Shown here: one piece after another, positions 15,827-25,215 of the stretch
How positions within the stretch are numbered: position 1 is the first letter of the stretch
How the letters are laid out: every line of letters begins with the position of its first letter
NCBI GenBank assembly: GCA_910585455.1
Contig: CAJUEL010000006.1
Location: 1 to 64,000 of the forward strand
DNA length: 64,000 bases
DNA from: an uncultured Eisenbergiella sp.
Lineage (GTDB): Bacteria; Bacillota; Clostridia; Lachnospirales; Lachnospiraceae
Reading direction: 5' to 3'
Position numbers and translations under genes: made by a program
The notes under the pieces: model-generated
What the model saw: the letters and a program-made list of their open reading frames with translations, nothing else
Database searches by the model: none
What the model was told of the DNA's origin: nothing

Positions 15827-16010
15827 TGTCTGAAATGAGAATTTATTAAAACGCTGTCATATTGACTGACAAAAATAAAAACAAACGACAAAAGCAGGGC
15901 TATATAATAAATTGCGTATCAGCGCTCAGGCAGATTGGCAGTTGGAAGCACATTTTGAAATTTCACTGATGGCTTTTGATGAAAAATAAATACTTATGAA
16001 GGGAGACAAA

Positions 16011-18968
16011 ATGGACAATATACTTGTGCAGTCCCGTGAGATACTGGATCTTTTTGATCATCTTCAGACTACGGACTCAAATATGCAGATACGGGAAACA
16101 GAAGATATCAGCTTTCCGGTAAACGGTGAATTAAAAAGCAATGAGATGTGTTTCTACAGAGTCAGTCAGTTGGTTTTCGATGAAGAATATCCGCATAGAG
16201 AGGCATTTGAAAATGTGCTGTCATCTGTGGACAATAAATCGTTTAACTTTGTTTATGTATTGACAGGAACGAAGCAGGGAATTGAGCTTTGCATTGGCGT
16301 AGTGAGGAATCAGAATGAGTATGTCCCGGTTCTGGGGAAAAGACTGTCAGCAGCGGATCAGGGGAAAATTATTGCAAATGTCTTTAAAGGAAATTTCAGT
16401 GGAAGTAATTTGGAAAGGCTGAACAAGCAGCAGTTGGATGAACTTACAGGAGAGGGAATAAGAAAATACGAAAACGCGGGTGTAATTCTTGGAATTCCGG
16501 CTGTTAATGAAAAAGATACGGGTGAAAAGTATGATTTCCAGGGAATCGACAGATTGATCAACAGCATGCTGGGGCTGGAGTGGCGTCTGGCAATAGTCTG
16601 TGAACCGGTGCCCAGACAGGAAATTCTGGCATTCAGAAAGAATATTTATGAGCTATATAACCGGTTATCGGTTTGCGCAAAAAGAACGGTGCAGCATTCG
16701 GAAAATGATTCAACGGGAATCAATTTCGGAGAAAATGTTTCGGATACGAAGGAAAATAACTGGGGATATAATACGGGTGACACGTCCATCCATACGAGAG
16801 GAACCGGAACGGACAGCTCGGGAACACAGCATACAAGTGGAAGATCAGAAGGACAGGGAAGAAGCTATTCAGAGGGAACAAATAAAGGTGTCAGCATCAA
16901 TAAAGGCTCTTCTGATTCTGTGACCATCGAGATAGCCAATAAACATGCGGAAGAGATCATGCAATATATCAGTGAAGAGCTTCTGGAAAGGCTGAAGGTA
17001 GGCTTTGGCAAAGGGCTTTTCAAAACATCGGTTTACTATATGGCGAAGGAGCCGGTCAATGCGTATCGGTTAAAAGCGGCTATCATGTCCCTGTTTCAGG
17101 GAAATAAAACGGCTTACAGCCCATTGGTGGCACAGAATATTGATCTGAGCAGAGAAAAAAATTTTAACATTTTAAAGACCTTCCAGAATCAGTATATTAT
17201 GGAGAGATCTGCTTCCAGCGATGCGTTAATGCTGCTTGGCAGACCTTTTGATGAAAACAGGACAGGGCTGAGCACCTATCTGACCACGGAGGAAATCAGC
17301 CTGATTGCCGGTCTGCCGCAAAGGGAAGTTCCGGGATTATCGCTTAAAGAAGGCGTGGAATTTGGGCTGAACGAGAACGAGATTGAAGCAGAAAAATCTA
17401 TCCATCTGGGATGCCTGATGCAACGGGGAGGAAAGCTGGATATTCCATTCTATCTGTCAAAGGAAAGCATGGCAAAGCATACGTTTATTGCCGGCGTGAC
17501 AGGAAGTGGAAAGACAACCACCTGCCATAAGCTGCTGGCGGAGGCTGATATGCCTTTTCTCGTGATTGAACCTGCGAAGACAGAGTATAGAACCCTGATT
17601 GGAAGGGATGAGGATATTGTTGTATTTACACTGGGAAATGAGACAGTTGCGCCTTTCCGCATCAATCCCTTTGAGCTGATAGAAGGAGAAAACATATCTG
17701 CACATGTGGATGTGGTAAAGGCAACGTTTACAACAGCGTTTCCCATGGAAGCATCCATGCCTCAGCTTTTAGAGGAGGCAATTTATAAGTGCTATGAGGC
17801 AAAGGGATGGGACGTCAATACGAACAAAAATAAAAATTATGGTGACAGGGAACAGAGTAAGGCTTTTTCACCGGACGCAAACAGCTTTCCGATCATGTCT
17901 GATTTGCTGAACGTTATGAAGGAGGTTGTCGAAAGTAAAAATTTCAGTCAGCAGATGCAGTCGGATTATATTGGATCATTGGTAAGCCGCTTATCGAATC
18001 TTACGGTTGGTTCCAAAGGATGTATGCTAAACTGCCAACGTTCTACGGATTTCCGGTATATTGCGCATCATAACGTAATTCTGGAGATGGAGGAGCTAAA
18101 GTCGCCGGAAGATAAAGCATTGTTTATGGGTTTCATCTTAAGCAGGCTTTCAACTGTAATTAAGAATGAGCACCGGAGAAATTCAAAGTTCAGACATTTG
18201 ACGCTGGTTGAGGAAGCGCATAGATTACTTTCGAAGATCGAATATGGCGACAGCGGTTCCAAAAAAGGAGCGGTAGAAACATTTACTGACTTATTGGCGG
18301 AGGTGCGAAAATACGGGGAAGGACTGATCATTGTAGATCAGATTCCAAATAAGCTTGCGCCGGAGGTTTTAAAAAATACAAACACGAAAATCATTCATAA
18401 AATACTGGCAAGGGATGATAAGGAAGTAGTCGGTGATACCATGCTCATGGATGATAAGCAGAAAGAATATCTTTCCGCATTGGAGACAGGCGAAGCAATT
18501 ATCTTTTCAGAACAGACAAGCAAGCCTGTGCATGTAAAAATTAAAAGCGAGACCAATACCAGTGAAAAGCAGATCGAGGATAATATGGTAATACGGCGAT
18601 TTGCAGAAAGGCGGGACAGGCTGGGAAGTTGTTATAGAAATCCGGAAATTGTAAAGCTGTATGTACATTTTGATTTGCTGGCAAATGCATTATTGCATTC
18701 AAGGATTGATAAAGAGCAGTGCGATTCCATGAAACGGATGGTTGACAGGCTGGCAAAAGAATCGGGGAAAGAGAAAAAAGAAATCTGGAAAGCCCTGATA
18801 GAAATGAGAGAAGATTTCACAGGCAAGGCTATCAAAAGTCAGGAAGATCAGAACATGCGGGTTGCCGAATTGATTGATTTTTTTACCTGCAAGTTTGAAA
18901 AAGATAATCTGAATGGCAATGATATGAAAGAAGGATATACGAAATCAATACAGCTGTATTTAATGTAA
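16011..18968 (+). CDS. HerA/FtsK-superfamily ATPase with Ser/Gly/Thr linker
   Basis: This 985-aa protein heads the operon and starts after GAAGGGAGAC. Residues 1-230 are an unrecognised domain, and about 232-303 are a low-complexity linker of Gly, Ser, Thr, Asn and His. A HerA/VirB4-like ATPase domain follows, with Walker A GVTGSGKTTT (about 494) and Walker B LTLVEEAHRLL (about 733), plus a helical C-terminus. HerA-like proteins form hexameric rings that pump DNA or proteins, and they serve in DNA end resection, conjugation and several phage defence systems. No NurA-type nuclease partner is visible. The neighbours point to a membrane-linked role, which is inference. Confidence 0.75.
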   Translation: MDNILVQSREILDLFDHLQTTDSNMQIRETEDISFPVNGELKSNEMCFYRVSQLVFDEEYPHREAFENVLSSVDNKSFNFVYVLTGTKQGIELCIGVVRNQNEYVPVLGKRLSAADQGKIIANVFKGNFSGSNLERLNKQQLDELTGEGIRKYENAGVILGIPAVNEKDTGEKYDFQGIDRLINSMLGLEWRLAIVCEPVPRQEILAFRKNIYELYNRLSVCAKRTVQHSENDSTGINFGENVSDTKENNWGYNTGDTSIHTRGTGTDSSGTQHTSGRSEGQGRSYSEGTNKGVSINKGSSDSVTIEIANKHAEEIMQYISEELLERLKVGFGKGLFKTSVYYMAKEPVNAYRLKAAIMSLFQGNKTAYSPLVAQNIDLSREKNFNILKTFQNQYIMERSASSDALMLLGRPFDENRTGLSTYLTTEEISLIAGLPQREVPGLSLKEGVEFGLNENEIEAEKSIHLGCLMQRGGKLDIPFYLSKESMAKHTFIAGVTGSGKTTTCHKLLAEADMPFLVIEPAKTEYRTLIGRDEDIVVFTLGNETVAPFRINPFELIEGENISAHVDVVKATFTTAFPMEASMPQLLEEAIYKCYEAKGWDVNTNKNKNYGDREQSKAFSPDANSFPIMSDLLNVMKEVVESKNFSQQMQSDYIGSLVSRLSNLTVGSKGCMLNCQRSTDFRYIAHHNVILEMEELKSPEDKALFMGFILSRLSTVIKNEHRRNSKFRHLTLVEEAHRLLSKIEYGDSGSKKGAVETFTDLLAEVRKYGEGLIIVDQIPNKLAPEVLKNTNTKIIHKILARDDKEVVGDTMLMDDKQKEYLSALETGEAIIFSEQTSKPVHVKIKSETNTSEKQIEDNMVIRRFAERRDRLGSCYRNPEIVKLYVHFDLLANALLHSRIDKEQCDSMKRMVDRLAKESGKEKKEIWKALIEMREDFTGKAIKSQEDQNMRVAELIDFFTCKFEKDNLNGNDMKEGYTKSIQLYLM

Positions 18969-18985
18969 ACAAGGAGGATGTTATT

Positions 18986-19600
18986 ATGCTTGGAATTATT
19001 GCAGGAGCAATCGGTTCAATTGTAGCGGCGGCGACTTCGGTGGTAAAATCCCTGTCAGTTGTGGGGCTTGCGGTGGATGGACTGAAAGCGATCGGAAGCG
19101 CATTGGTGAATCTGGCGAAAGCGCTGGGACTGATCAAACCACAAATGCAGGTTGATGAACTGGGGGACAAGGCAATACAGAGCGGTTATGATCCGGAACA
19201 ATATGATACCTATGCAGAGTATGTAAAGGATGTGGAGAAGTTTGATCTGGACGCAGAAAAATCCAGACTGATACCGGAAGAGGACAAAATTCGAAAGGGA
19301 ATGGAGCTGGCAACCGGAGTGATGCTGGAAAAACATCAGAATTTGCCTGTGGAGAGATTTTGTGTGGAGGTCGGAAAACGTTCGGACTTCTTTTCAGAAA
19401 GCGTTCTGGGCGAGGTTGGGAAACTGATTGATACCGACGAAAATTATATGTCTGATATTTTAGGGTATCTGGATGGTTCCTTAAAGAATGATAATAAGCT
19501 GGAGGAGGTAGTCGGAACTCTTTCGGATATATATAAGGAATGTAACCCGGGAATCAGTGACAGTGATGCACTGGATGCCGTTTTCAGAGAGCGCGCTTAG
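18986..19600 (+). CDS. Protein with Gly/Ala-rich hydrophobic N-terminus
   Basis: This 204-aa protein starts after AAGGAGGATG, 17 bp behind the HerA gene. Residues 1-50 are hydrophobic and rich in Gly, Ala, Ser and Val (LGIIAGAIGSIVAAAT), like a membrane-inserting or amphipathic segment. The rest is acidic and helical, with DELGDKAIQSGYDPEQYDTY. I recall similar proteins as unnamed partners of HerA-like genes but know no function. It could be a membrane effector or anchor for the ATPase. Confidence 0.6.
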   Translation: MLGIIAGAIGSIVAAATSVVKSLSVVGLAVDGLKAIGSALVNLAKALGLIKPQMQVDELGDKAIQSGYDPEQYDTYAEYVKDVEKFDLDAEKSRLIPEEDKIRKGMELATGVMLEKHQNLPVERFCVEVGKRSDFFSESVLGEVGKLIDTDENYMSDILGYLDGSLKNDNKLEEVVGTLSDIYKECNPGISDSDALDAVFRERA

Positions 19601-19617
19601 GCATTTGGAGGGGGAAT

Positions 19618-20094
19618 ATGCAGACATTATATATGGTTATCTGCAGGGATGCACTGTATCTGTATGAAAAAGACGGTACAGGCTTTAAACGTCAATACAT
19701 TGAAGGAAATCCGGAGTTCCATTATCAGACCAATCATATGAAGGATGATGTGAAGAAGCTGTTGGATGTGCTGGTGGAGGAATATAATCTGGATGGCAGA
19801 TCAGAGCTCACCTTCTGCCTGATAGAAAATGAAGAACCTTCTGTTACAAAAGCGGTCTGCAGAAATCTTGATGGCTACATATCCAGACAGTACAGTCTGG
19901 ATATGATTATACCGGAAATTATCCGGAAAACCAAGGCGGACGGGATACCGCTGATAGAAGAATCCGGCATCAATTTTGATGACAGGAATTACCTGCCTGT
20001 GAATGGGAAAATAAATAAACGGGATTTTAATTTACTGGGATATACGCTGGATATGGATAAAATGATGGAGTACGCAGGACAGGAGAAGCTATGA
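19618..20094 (+). CDS. Hypothetical protein sharing a domain with its neighbour
   Basis: This 158-aa protein starts after TTTGGAGGGGG. Its first 110 residues align by eye with the N-terminus of the next protein: an initial strand, EGN about residue 29, a D-x(2-3)-K helix, YN and later a PEII/PLLL stretch. The two therefore appear to be paralogues. No catalytic motif is seen. It overlaps the next gene by 4 bp, so both are made together. Confidence 0.55.
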   Translation: MQTLYMVICRDALYLYEKDGTGFKRQYIEGNPEFHYQTNHMKDDVKKLLDVLVEEYNLDGRSELTFCLIENEEPSVTKAVCRNLDGYISRQYSLDMIIPEIIRKTKADGIPLIEESGINFDDRNYLPVNGKINKRDFNLLGYTLDMDKMMEYAGQEKL

Positions 20095-21149
20095 GGTATC
20101 AGGTGTTGATTTTGATGGCGGAAGAGAAACTGGCAGCCATGGATGTGGACACGGAGGGAAGGGCAGAACTGATAAGCGTTGAGGGAAATACGGTTATGAA
20201 ATACAGTTCTGCAGAGGAAGCGAAGGATTTCTGCAGATATCTGAAGGATTATTATAATATTGAACGGTTTTCAGATATTGATCTGTCAATCACAGTGGTC
20301 AGATTTGATGCCCCGCAGCATGCAGCTGTCTGCCTGCTTGAAGCAATAAAAGATGCGGATGAGTGTAATCTGGTCAGTGCGGAAAAGCTTTTACCGCTAT
20401 TGCTGCTGAAGGAAGGTATTGTAAAACCGGATAAGGTCCTGCAGGTTGAAATATTTGGCATTACATATTTGGCTGAGATTAACGGCGATCTGAAAATCGT
20501 TTGTAAAAAGGGTGGAGAGGAAAGGGATAAACTGAATTTACCGGTTGAGCGACTTTCTCTGTATTATTGCTTTGATGCGAATCATCTGATTGATGATCAG
20601 TCAGAATTAAGGAAATGTCAGGATGAATTTCAAAAGGAACTGAGCCGGAAAGAAGACATGCTCAAAGCAGAAAAAGAAAGGGCTGATGCCGCTGAGGCAA
20701 AGATTGAAAAGCTGTTTCAAATTGTTAAAAGGATAAAAGATCAGAAGAATAAAAATGCGAAACGGTATGTTTGCAGAGTAAGAATAGAAAATAATAACGA
20801 TTCTGTTTTGGGTGTACTTGTTTCATCTATGATATTTACATATAGGGCTGGTGTAAGAGTAGCAGCACCACGATCACTGAGCGGGAAAATAAATTATCGG
20901 ATAGAATATGCTGTTAATGATTCCGATGTAGTGATAAACAACCAAAGAATTGCAATAGCCAAAGCATATTTGAATGGCGAAAGAATGAGTAATTTTGATA
21001 TAGATATCAAAGCGCCTGCAGTTGGCCGGATATTTTGTCTGATGAGTAAGGATTCAACGGTCAGAGACGGGGATGCAGTCGCCCTGATCGGGGATTTGGC
21101 GGACAGTAAGGAAGAGATTATACAGTGGTACGAAAAAAATAAACAGTGA
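20091..21149 (+). CDS. Protein with coiled coil and lipoyl-like repeats
   Basis: This 352-aa protein has three parts. Residues 1-160 resemble the preceding protein. About 175-225 form a coiled coil rich in Glu and Lys. The C-terminus holds two stretches like biotinyl/lipoyl barrel-sandwich modules, VAAPRSLSGKINYRI with NDSDVV and IKAPAVGRIF with VRDGDAVALIGD, both without the lysine that carries the cofactor. Such folds with coiled coils occur in membrane-fusion adaptors of the HlyD type, so a scaffold role is possible. This is inference. Confidence 0.55.
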   Translation: MRYQVLILMAEEKLAAMDVDTEGRAELISVEGNTVMKYSSAEEAKDFCRYLKDYYNIERFSDIDLSITVVRFDAPQHAAVCLLEAIKDADECNLVSAEKLLPLLLLKEGIVKPDKVLQVEIFGITYLAEINGDLKIVCKKGGEERDKLNLPVERLSLYYCFDANHLIDDQSELRKCQDEFQKELSRKEDMLKAEKERADAAEAKIEKLFQIVKRIKDQKNKNAKRYVCRVRIENNNDSVLGVLVSSMIFTYRAGVRVAAPRSLSGKINYRIEYAVNDSDVVINNQRIAIAKAYLNGERMSNFDIDIKAPAVGRIFCLMSKDSTVRDGDAVALIGDLADSKEEIIQWYEKNKQ

Positions 21150-21160
21150 GGTACGGGTTG

Positions 21161-22681
21161 ATGAAATCAGGTTATATTTGTCCTGCATGTGGGAAAGCAC
21201 ATAAAGAGAGGCGGTATTTTTGTTCGGAATGCGGTTCATTTCTTGACACGGAAAGCTTTGAAAACAAAAAGCTCTGCGAGGAGCCGGAGATAAGGATTAA
21301 GCGGATTCTTGAGAATTTAAAACATATGCCGCACACTAAGATTCTCTGGGATGATATGGTGGATCGTTATGCAAAAAAGGTTGAAGCATTTAAGGCAATT
21401 ACTGCTCTGCCAGAAATAGCAGAAAGTGTTAATGCAGATTTGCTGGAAAAAATGAACAGCTTTTTAAGGATTTGCCGCAATCCGGAGTTTCAGATTGCGT
21501 TTGTGGGAACGATCAAGACTGGGAAATCAACACTGATCAATTCTTTGCTTGGGCATAATTATGCTTCAATGGCAGTTACACCGGAGACGGCGGTATTGAC
21601 AAAGTTCAGGAGCAGTTCACAGGATTACGTGAATGTTGAATTTTATACAAAGCAGGAGTGGAAAAAACTTTGGGAATCCAGAACTCTGGCGGCAGATGCT
21701 TTTATGCAAGAGTATCAGGAGTTGGGAGCTGGTGCTCAGAGGGATAAGTGGATTGGCCATTCCCCTGTTTATAAGGAAATGGAGAATGAAAATATTGAGA
21801 AAGAATTATCCAGATGGTCATCCTCAAAAAGCGCTGTGCACTATTTTGTTAAGGAAATAGAGGTGGGGATATCTTCATTGCCAAAGGATTTTCCTAAACA
21901 GGTAGTTTTTGTGGACACACCCGGTTTATCAGATCCTGTCGTATATCGGTCAGAAATAAGTAAAAAGTATATCAGGGAAGCAAACGCTGTTTTTGTTTGT
22001 GTTGAAGCGAAAAAAATGCAAAAAGAAGAAATCGACACAATTGCTTCGGTGTTTTCTTTTTCATCCCATTATAAGGACAATGTTCATATTATCGCAACAC
22101 ATTTGGATAAATTGAATCATCCAAAAGAAGAATGGAAAGAGAACAAAGAATGGATGAAAAGGCAATTGGTCGGGAAAGGTTTTTTTGATACAGTGGAAAT
22201 GGCAGATACAAACATTATGCCTTCTTCTGCCTATATTTACAATTTGTGCAGAGATTTTGACAGTTTAGACGAGGATGATGAATGGGATATCGTGACGTTT
22301 GCACGCCATATGAAGCTGGATTATAAGAATTTGAAAGCTGAACTACCCAAAATAGTACAGGAAACAAATATCAAAAATATTGAAAAACTGGCGAAAGAAA
22401 AGCTGGCAGGAAAATATCAGGTATTGCTATGTCAGGTTATTAAAAGAAAATATGATGAGATAATTTATGCATTACGGCGTATAGCTATGGAAAGAAAAAA
22501 AGAAACTGGTGAGATCATTAATATTTCTTATGTAAGCAGGCAAGAGGTAGAAAAAAAGCTAAAAGACCAGAAAAGAAATTATGATGAAATCCGGGAAAAC
22601 AGAGAGCAGTTAGTGAAAGCGATGCATATGGTGCAGGAATATACACAGAAACGGCTAAATCAATTTTTAGCATCGAAATAA
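21161..22681 (+). CDS. Dynamin-like GTPase with N-terminal zinc ribbon
   Basis: This 506-aa protein starts at ATG 21161, 9 bp after GAGG. A zinc ribbon (C7-x2-C10, C22-x2-C25) precedes a large GTPase domain of dynamin type: G1 GTIKTGKSTLIN (about 117), a G2 threonine in TPETAV, G3 VDTPGLSD (about 250) and G4 THLDK (about 313). A helical C-terminus rich in Lys and Arg follows. Bacterial dynamin-like proteins bind and remodel membranes, and some protect against phage-induced lysis. Being in one operon with a HerA-like ATPase suggests that the two act together. Confidence 0.75.
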   Translation: MKSGYICPACGKAHKERRYFCSECGSFLDTESFENKKLCEEPEIRIKRILENLKHMPHTKILWDDMVDRYAKKVEAFKAITALPEIAESVNADLLEKMNSFLRICRNPEFQIAFVGTIKTGKSTLINSLLGHNYASMAVTPETAVLTKFRSSSQDYVNVEFYTKQEWKKLWESRTLAADAFMQEYQELGAGAQRDKWIGHSPVYKEMENENIEKELSRWSSSKSAVHYFVKEIEVGISSLPKDFPKQVVFVDTPGLSDPVVYRSEISKKYIREANAVFVCVEAKKMQKEEIDTIASVFSFSSHYKDNVHIIATHLDKLNHPKEEWKENKEWMKRQLVGKGFFDTVEMADTNIMPSSAYIYNLCRDFDSLDEDDEWDIVTFARHMKLDYKNLKAELPKIVQETNIKNIEKLAKEKLAGKYQVLLCQVIKRKYDEIIYALRRIAMERKKETGEIINISYVSRQEVEKKLKDQKRNYDEIRENREQLVKAMHMVQEYTQKRLNQFLASK

Positions 22682-22706
22682 CTATCTGAAGGTAATATTA
22701 AAAATT

Positions 22707-23627
22707 ATGAGAATACAGGAAATTGCTGAAATATGCGGCTATGAATTTTGTGGAGCCAATCGTAATATCAGAATGATCTCCTATGCAGATACTGCTTCAG
22801 AGGATTCTCTGGCAATTGCTCATACTCAGAAAGAGATTCTTGGCACAAAAGCAAGAGCGGTATTGACTGAGCCGGGATTGATCAGGACTGATAAGACTAT
22901 TTTAATGATTTCAGAACCGTTGGATATAGCGGCGGTTAAGGTAGCAATGTTGCTTGTTCAAAGTGGGGAAGTGAAGTTTTATGGCAAGCAAGACTATAAT
23001 ATTATAAACGGCTATCATGCTGCAACTAATGTGATGATAGGTAAAGGTACTGTTATTTCCCCCAATGTGTTTATTGATGAAGATGTAAAGATAGGGAATG
23101 GTTGTATTATTGATCCAAATGTGTACATTAAGGGGGGAAGTGTGATCGGTAATAAGGTTCACATTTCGTCAGGCAGTGTGATTGGAGAAAATGCTTTTTG
23201 CCATTATTATGACGAAGGATTAAAGAGTTTTTCCGGAATAGGAAAGGCGATTATAGGAGATCATGTAGAAATTGGATGCCATTCTGTTATTCAAAGAGGG
23301 GTATTTTCGGATACAGTGATAGGTGAAGGGAGCAAGATAGGAAATCTGGTTGACATAGGACATGACGTGCGGATTGGAAGTCACTGCAAGATTGTATCGC
23401 AGACAGGGATAGCGGGACGGGCATCTATTGGAGATTGGGTAACAGTTTATGGACAGACAGGTATTACGAATCATATTACCATTGGTGACCGGGCTATAAT
23501 TATGGCCCAATCTCTTGTTACTAAAGATGTAAAAGCAGGAGAAAAAGTATCAGGAAGATTCGCCAGAAAGCATAGCGAAGAACTCAGGAAAGAAGCGAAA
23601 ATAAACAGAATGTGTGAGGTGAGATGA
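22707..23627 (+). CDS. LpxD-like left-handed beta-helix acyltransferase
   Basis: This 306-aa protein has the hexapeptide repeats of a left-handed beta-helix (about residues 100-280) and the LpxD signature NLVDIGHDVRIGSHCKI, with the catalytic His at H219, then QTGIAGRASIGDW and NHITIGDRA. LpxD adds an acyl chain to UDP-glucosamine in lipid A synthesis, yet the host is Gram-positive and should make no lipid A. The active-site region looks intact, so the enzyme probably acylates another amino sugar or nucleotide. It ends in an ATGA overlap with the next gene, tying it to the operon. Confidence 0.7.
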   Translation: MRIQEIAEICGYEFCGANRNIRMISYADTASEDSLAIAHTQKEILGTKARAVLTEPGLIRTDKTILMISEPLDIAAVKVAMLLVQSGEVKFYGKQDYNIINGYHAATNVMIGKGTVISPNVFIDEDVKIGNGCIIDPNVYIKGGSVIGNKVHISSGSVIGENAFCHYYDEGLKSFSGIGKAIIGDHVEIGCHSVIQRGVFSDTVIGEGSKIGNLVDIGHDVRIGSHCKIVSQTGIAGRASIGDWVTVYGQTGITNHITIGDRAIIMAQSLVTKDVKAGEKVSGRFARKHSEELRKEAKINRMCEVR

Positions 23628-24361
23628 TGGGAGTTGTAGTGGACACTATTAGCTGTTTGGGTGCAATTGGTTCTGCATTTGTAATGAGTGCTTTGGATAG
23701 CTTAACTTCTTCTTTAAGCAGCAGTAGTAGTAGTTATCAACCGGAATCCTCAATAACTGCTGATAATTCCAGGGCTAATGCCAATATGCTGGCAGAGATG
23801 AAAGCGGAGGTTCGGGATGAATCAGAAAAAAGGGAGCAACAATTCCTCGATTATATCAATAAGTCAATGGAGGGGCTTCTTAATCAATTAGGGGAAATAA
23901 ATATGCGGCGTTTCGGAGGCAAGGCGCTGGCTATTAATATTACGGAAATAAAAAGCAAGAATGACGATTTAAAAAAGGAGGTAGTTGGATTTATTGGTAA
24001 CTACATGGATAGTAGATTGGTTCCCAGTGATCATGAGTTATCACGGATTTTTGAAGAGCCTGACGATAAAAAGAGAAAAAAGAAATTTGATATTTTTTGC
24101 AGAGAATTATTGCAGCGCGCTGAAAAAGAATTAATATCTAAAATAGAAGTAACGGTTCATAAACAGGAAGAAATAATACGAAAAGAAATTCAAAGCCGTC
24201 TGGCTGAAATAGACAGGAATATGAAGATGGAAACGAAAGCATATGAGGATATTCTTCATATGAAGAAAGAACAGGAAGATGCCAGAATAGAGGAACAACA
24301 GATGCAATACTGTTATCAATATGAGCTGGCAGAAATTTTATTGGAACAGATAGAGAGTTGA
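23624..24361 (+). CDS. Membrane-anchored coiled-coil protein
   Basis: This 245-aa protein starts in an ATGA overlap (a second ATG follows at once). Residues 1-35 are hydrophobic with Gly and Ala and are followed by a Ser run (SLSSSSSSYQPESS). The remainder is mostly charged helix with coiled-coil character, especially about 165-235. No enzymatic motif is seen. Its hydrophobic start recalls the 204-aa protein of the same operon, so both may sit at the membrane. Confidence 0.55.
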   Translation: MMGVVVDTISCLGAIGSAFVMSALDSLTSSLSSSSSSYQPESSITADNSRANANMLAEMKAEVRDESEKREQQFLDYINKSMEGLLNQLGEINMRRFGGKALAINITEIKSKNDDLKKEVVGFIGNYMDSRLVPSDHELSRIFEEPDDKKRKKKFDIFCRELLQRAEKELISKIEVTVHKQEEIIRKEIQSRLAEIDRNMKMETKAYEDILHMKKEQEDARIEEQQMQYCYQYELAEILLEQIES

Positions 24362-24362
24362 G

Positions 24363-25166
24363 GTGAACAGCTTGCTTTTCTTTAAACAGAAGAAATTGAT
24401 TGAGATAAATGAAAAAATTGAGAAGCTGCAGCAAATGATGGAGAATCAATCCCATACCTTTCAGAGTATAGAGAAACGGCTTGATACACTGGAACAGGCA
24501 GCGCAGAAGAATGCGCTGGATTTTCAAAATATGGATATCCGCATGGATGCGCTGGAGCAGACGGAAGAAAAAAATGTAGAGAGCATCCATAATGCACTGA
24601 AAACAATAACGGATATGAATGCGGACAGCAGGCAATATGTCTGCTCCTGTCTGACTGAAAAGCTTGATCAGATGTCATTGGATAACGGGAAAAAGATAGA
24701 GAGCTTAAAGAGCAGGCTGAACCTTCAGAACATAGAGAACCGTCTTAATAAGTTGGAGCAGCTGGAACAAAAAAATGCAGACAGTGTGCGCCATGCTCTC
24801 AAAGCAGTCCGGGAATCAGATATGGATAGCAGGCAATATATCTGTGATTGTCTGAATGAGAAATTGGAGCATGTTTTGTCGGATAACGAGAAAAAGCTGG
24901 AATGCTTAAAGGATATACTGACAGATCAAAAAGTGAAAGGGTTATCTTTGGCAGAAAGTATTGCGGAGAATGTTAACAGGATGCAGGACAGTCATGGGGA
25001 TTACGCGAAAGAGATACAGGAATCCTTAAATTCGATAAAAGAGCTTATAAATGTAAATACAGAAACAGATAATGCGATAATTGAAAAACTGGATGTTGTG
25101 GAAAATGAAATCCGTATGCTGTTGATAAACAGTGTCATGGATCAAATACCGATAAAACAGGAATAA
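24363..25166 (+). CDS. Coiled-coil protein with internal duplication
   Basis: This 267-aa protein is almost entirely helical with heptad patterns. Residues about 66-116 and 135-183 are clear copies of each other: NVESIHNAL / NADSVRHAL, DSRQYVCSCL / DSRQYICDCL and KKIESLK / KKLECLK, offset by 69 residues. It begins at GTG 24363, 1 bp after the preceding stop, or at the in-frame TTG 24372, which is better spaced from TTGAGG. It is the last member of the tight operon and probably a structural or tethering part. Confidence 0.55.
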   Translation: MNSLLFFKQKKLIEINEKIEKLQQMMENQSHTFQSIEKRLDTLEQAAQKNALDFQNMDIRMDALEQTEEKNVESIHNALKTITDMNADSRQYVCSCLTEKLDQMSLDNGKKIESLKSRLNLQNIENRLNKLEQLEQKNADSVRHALKAVRESDMDSRQYICDCLNEKLEHVLSDNEKKLECLKDILTDQKVKGLSLAESIAENVNRMQDSHGDYAKEIQESLNSIKELINVNTETDNAIIEKLDVVENEIRMLLINSVMDQIPIKQE

Positions 25167-25215
25167 CGTTTAAGGGCAGGAACAAAGAACAGGGATAAAG
25201 GAGCTTCTTCATAAA

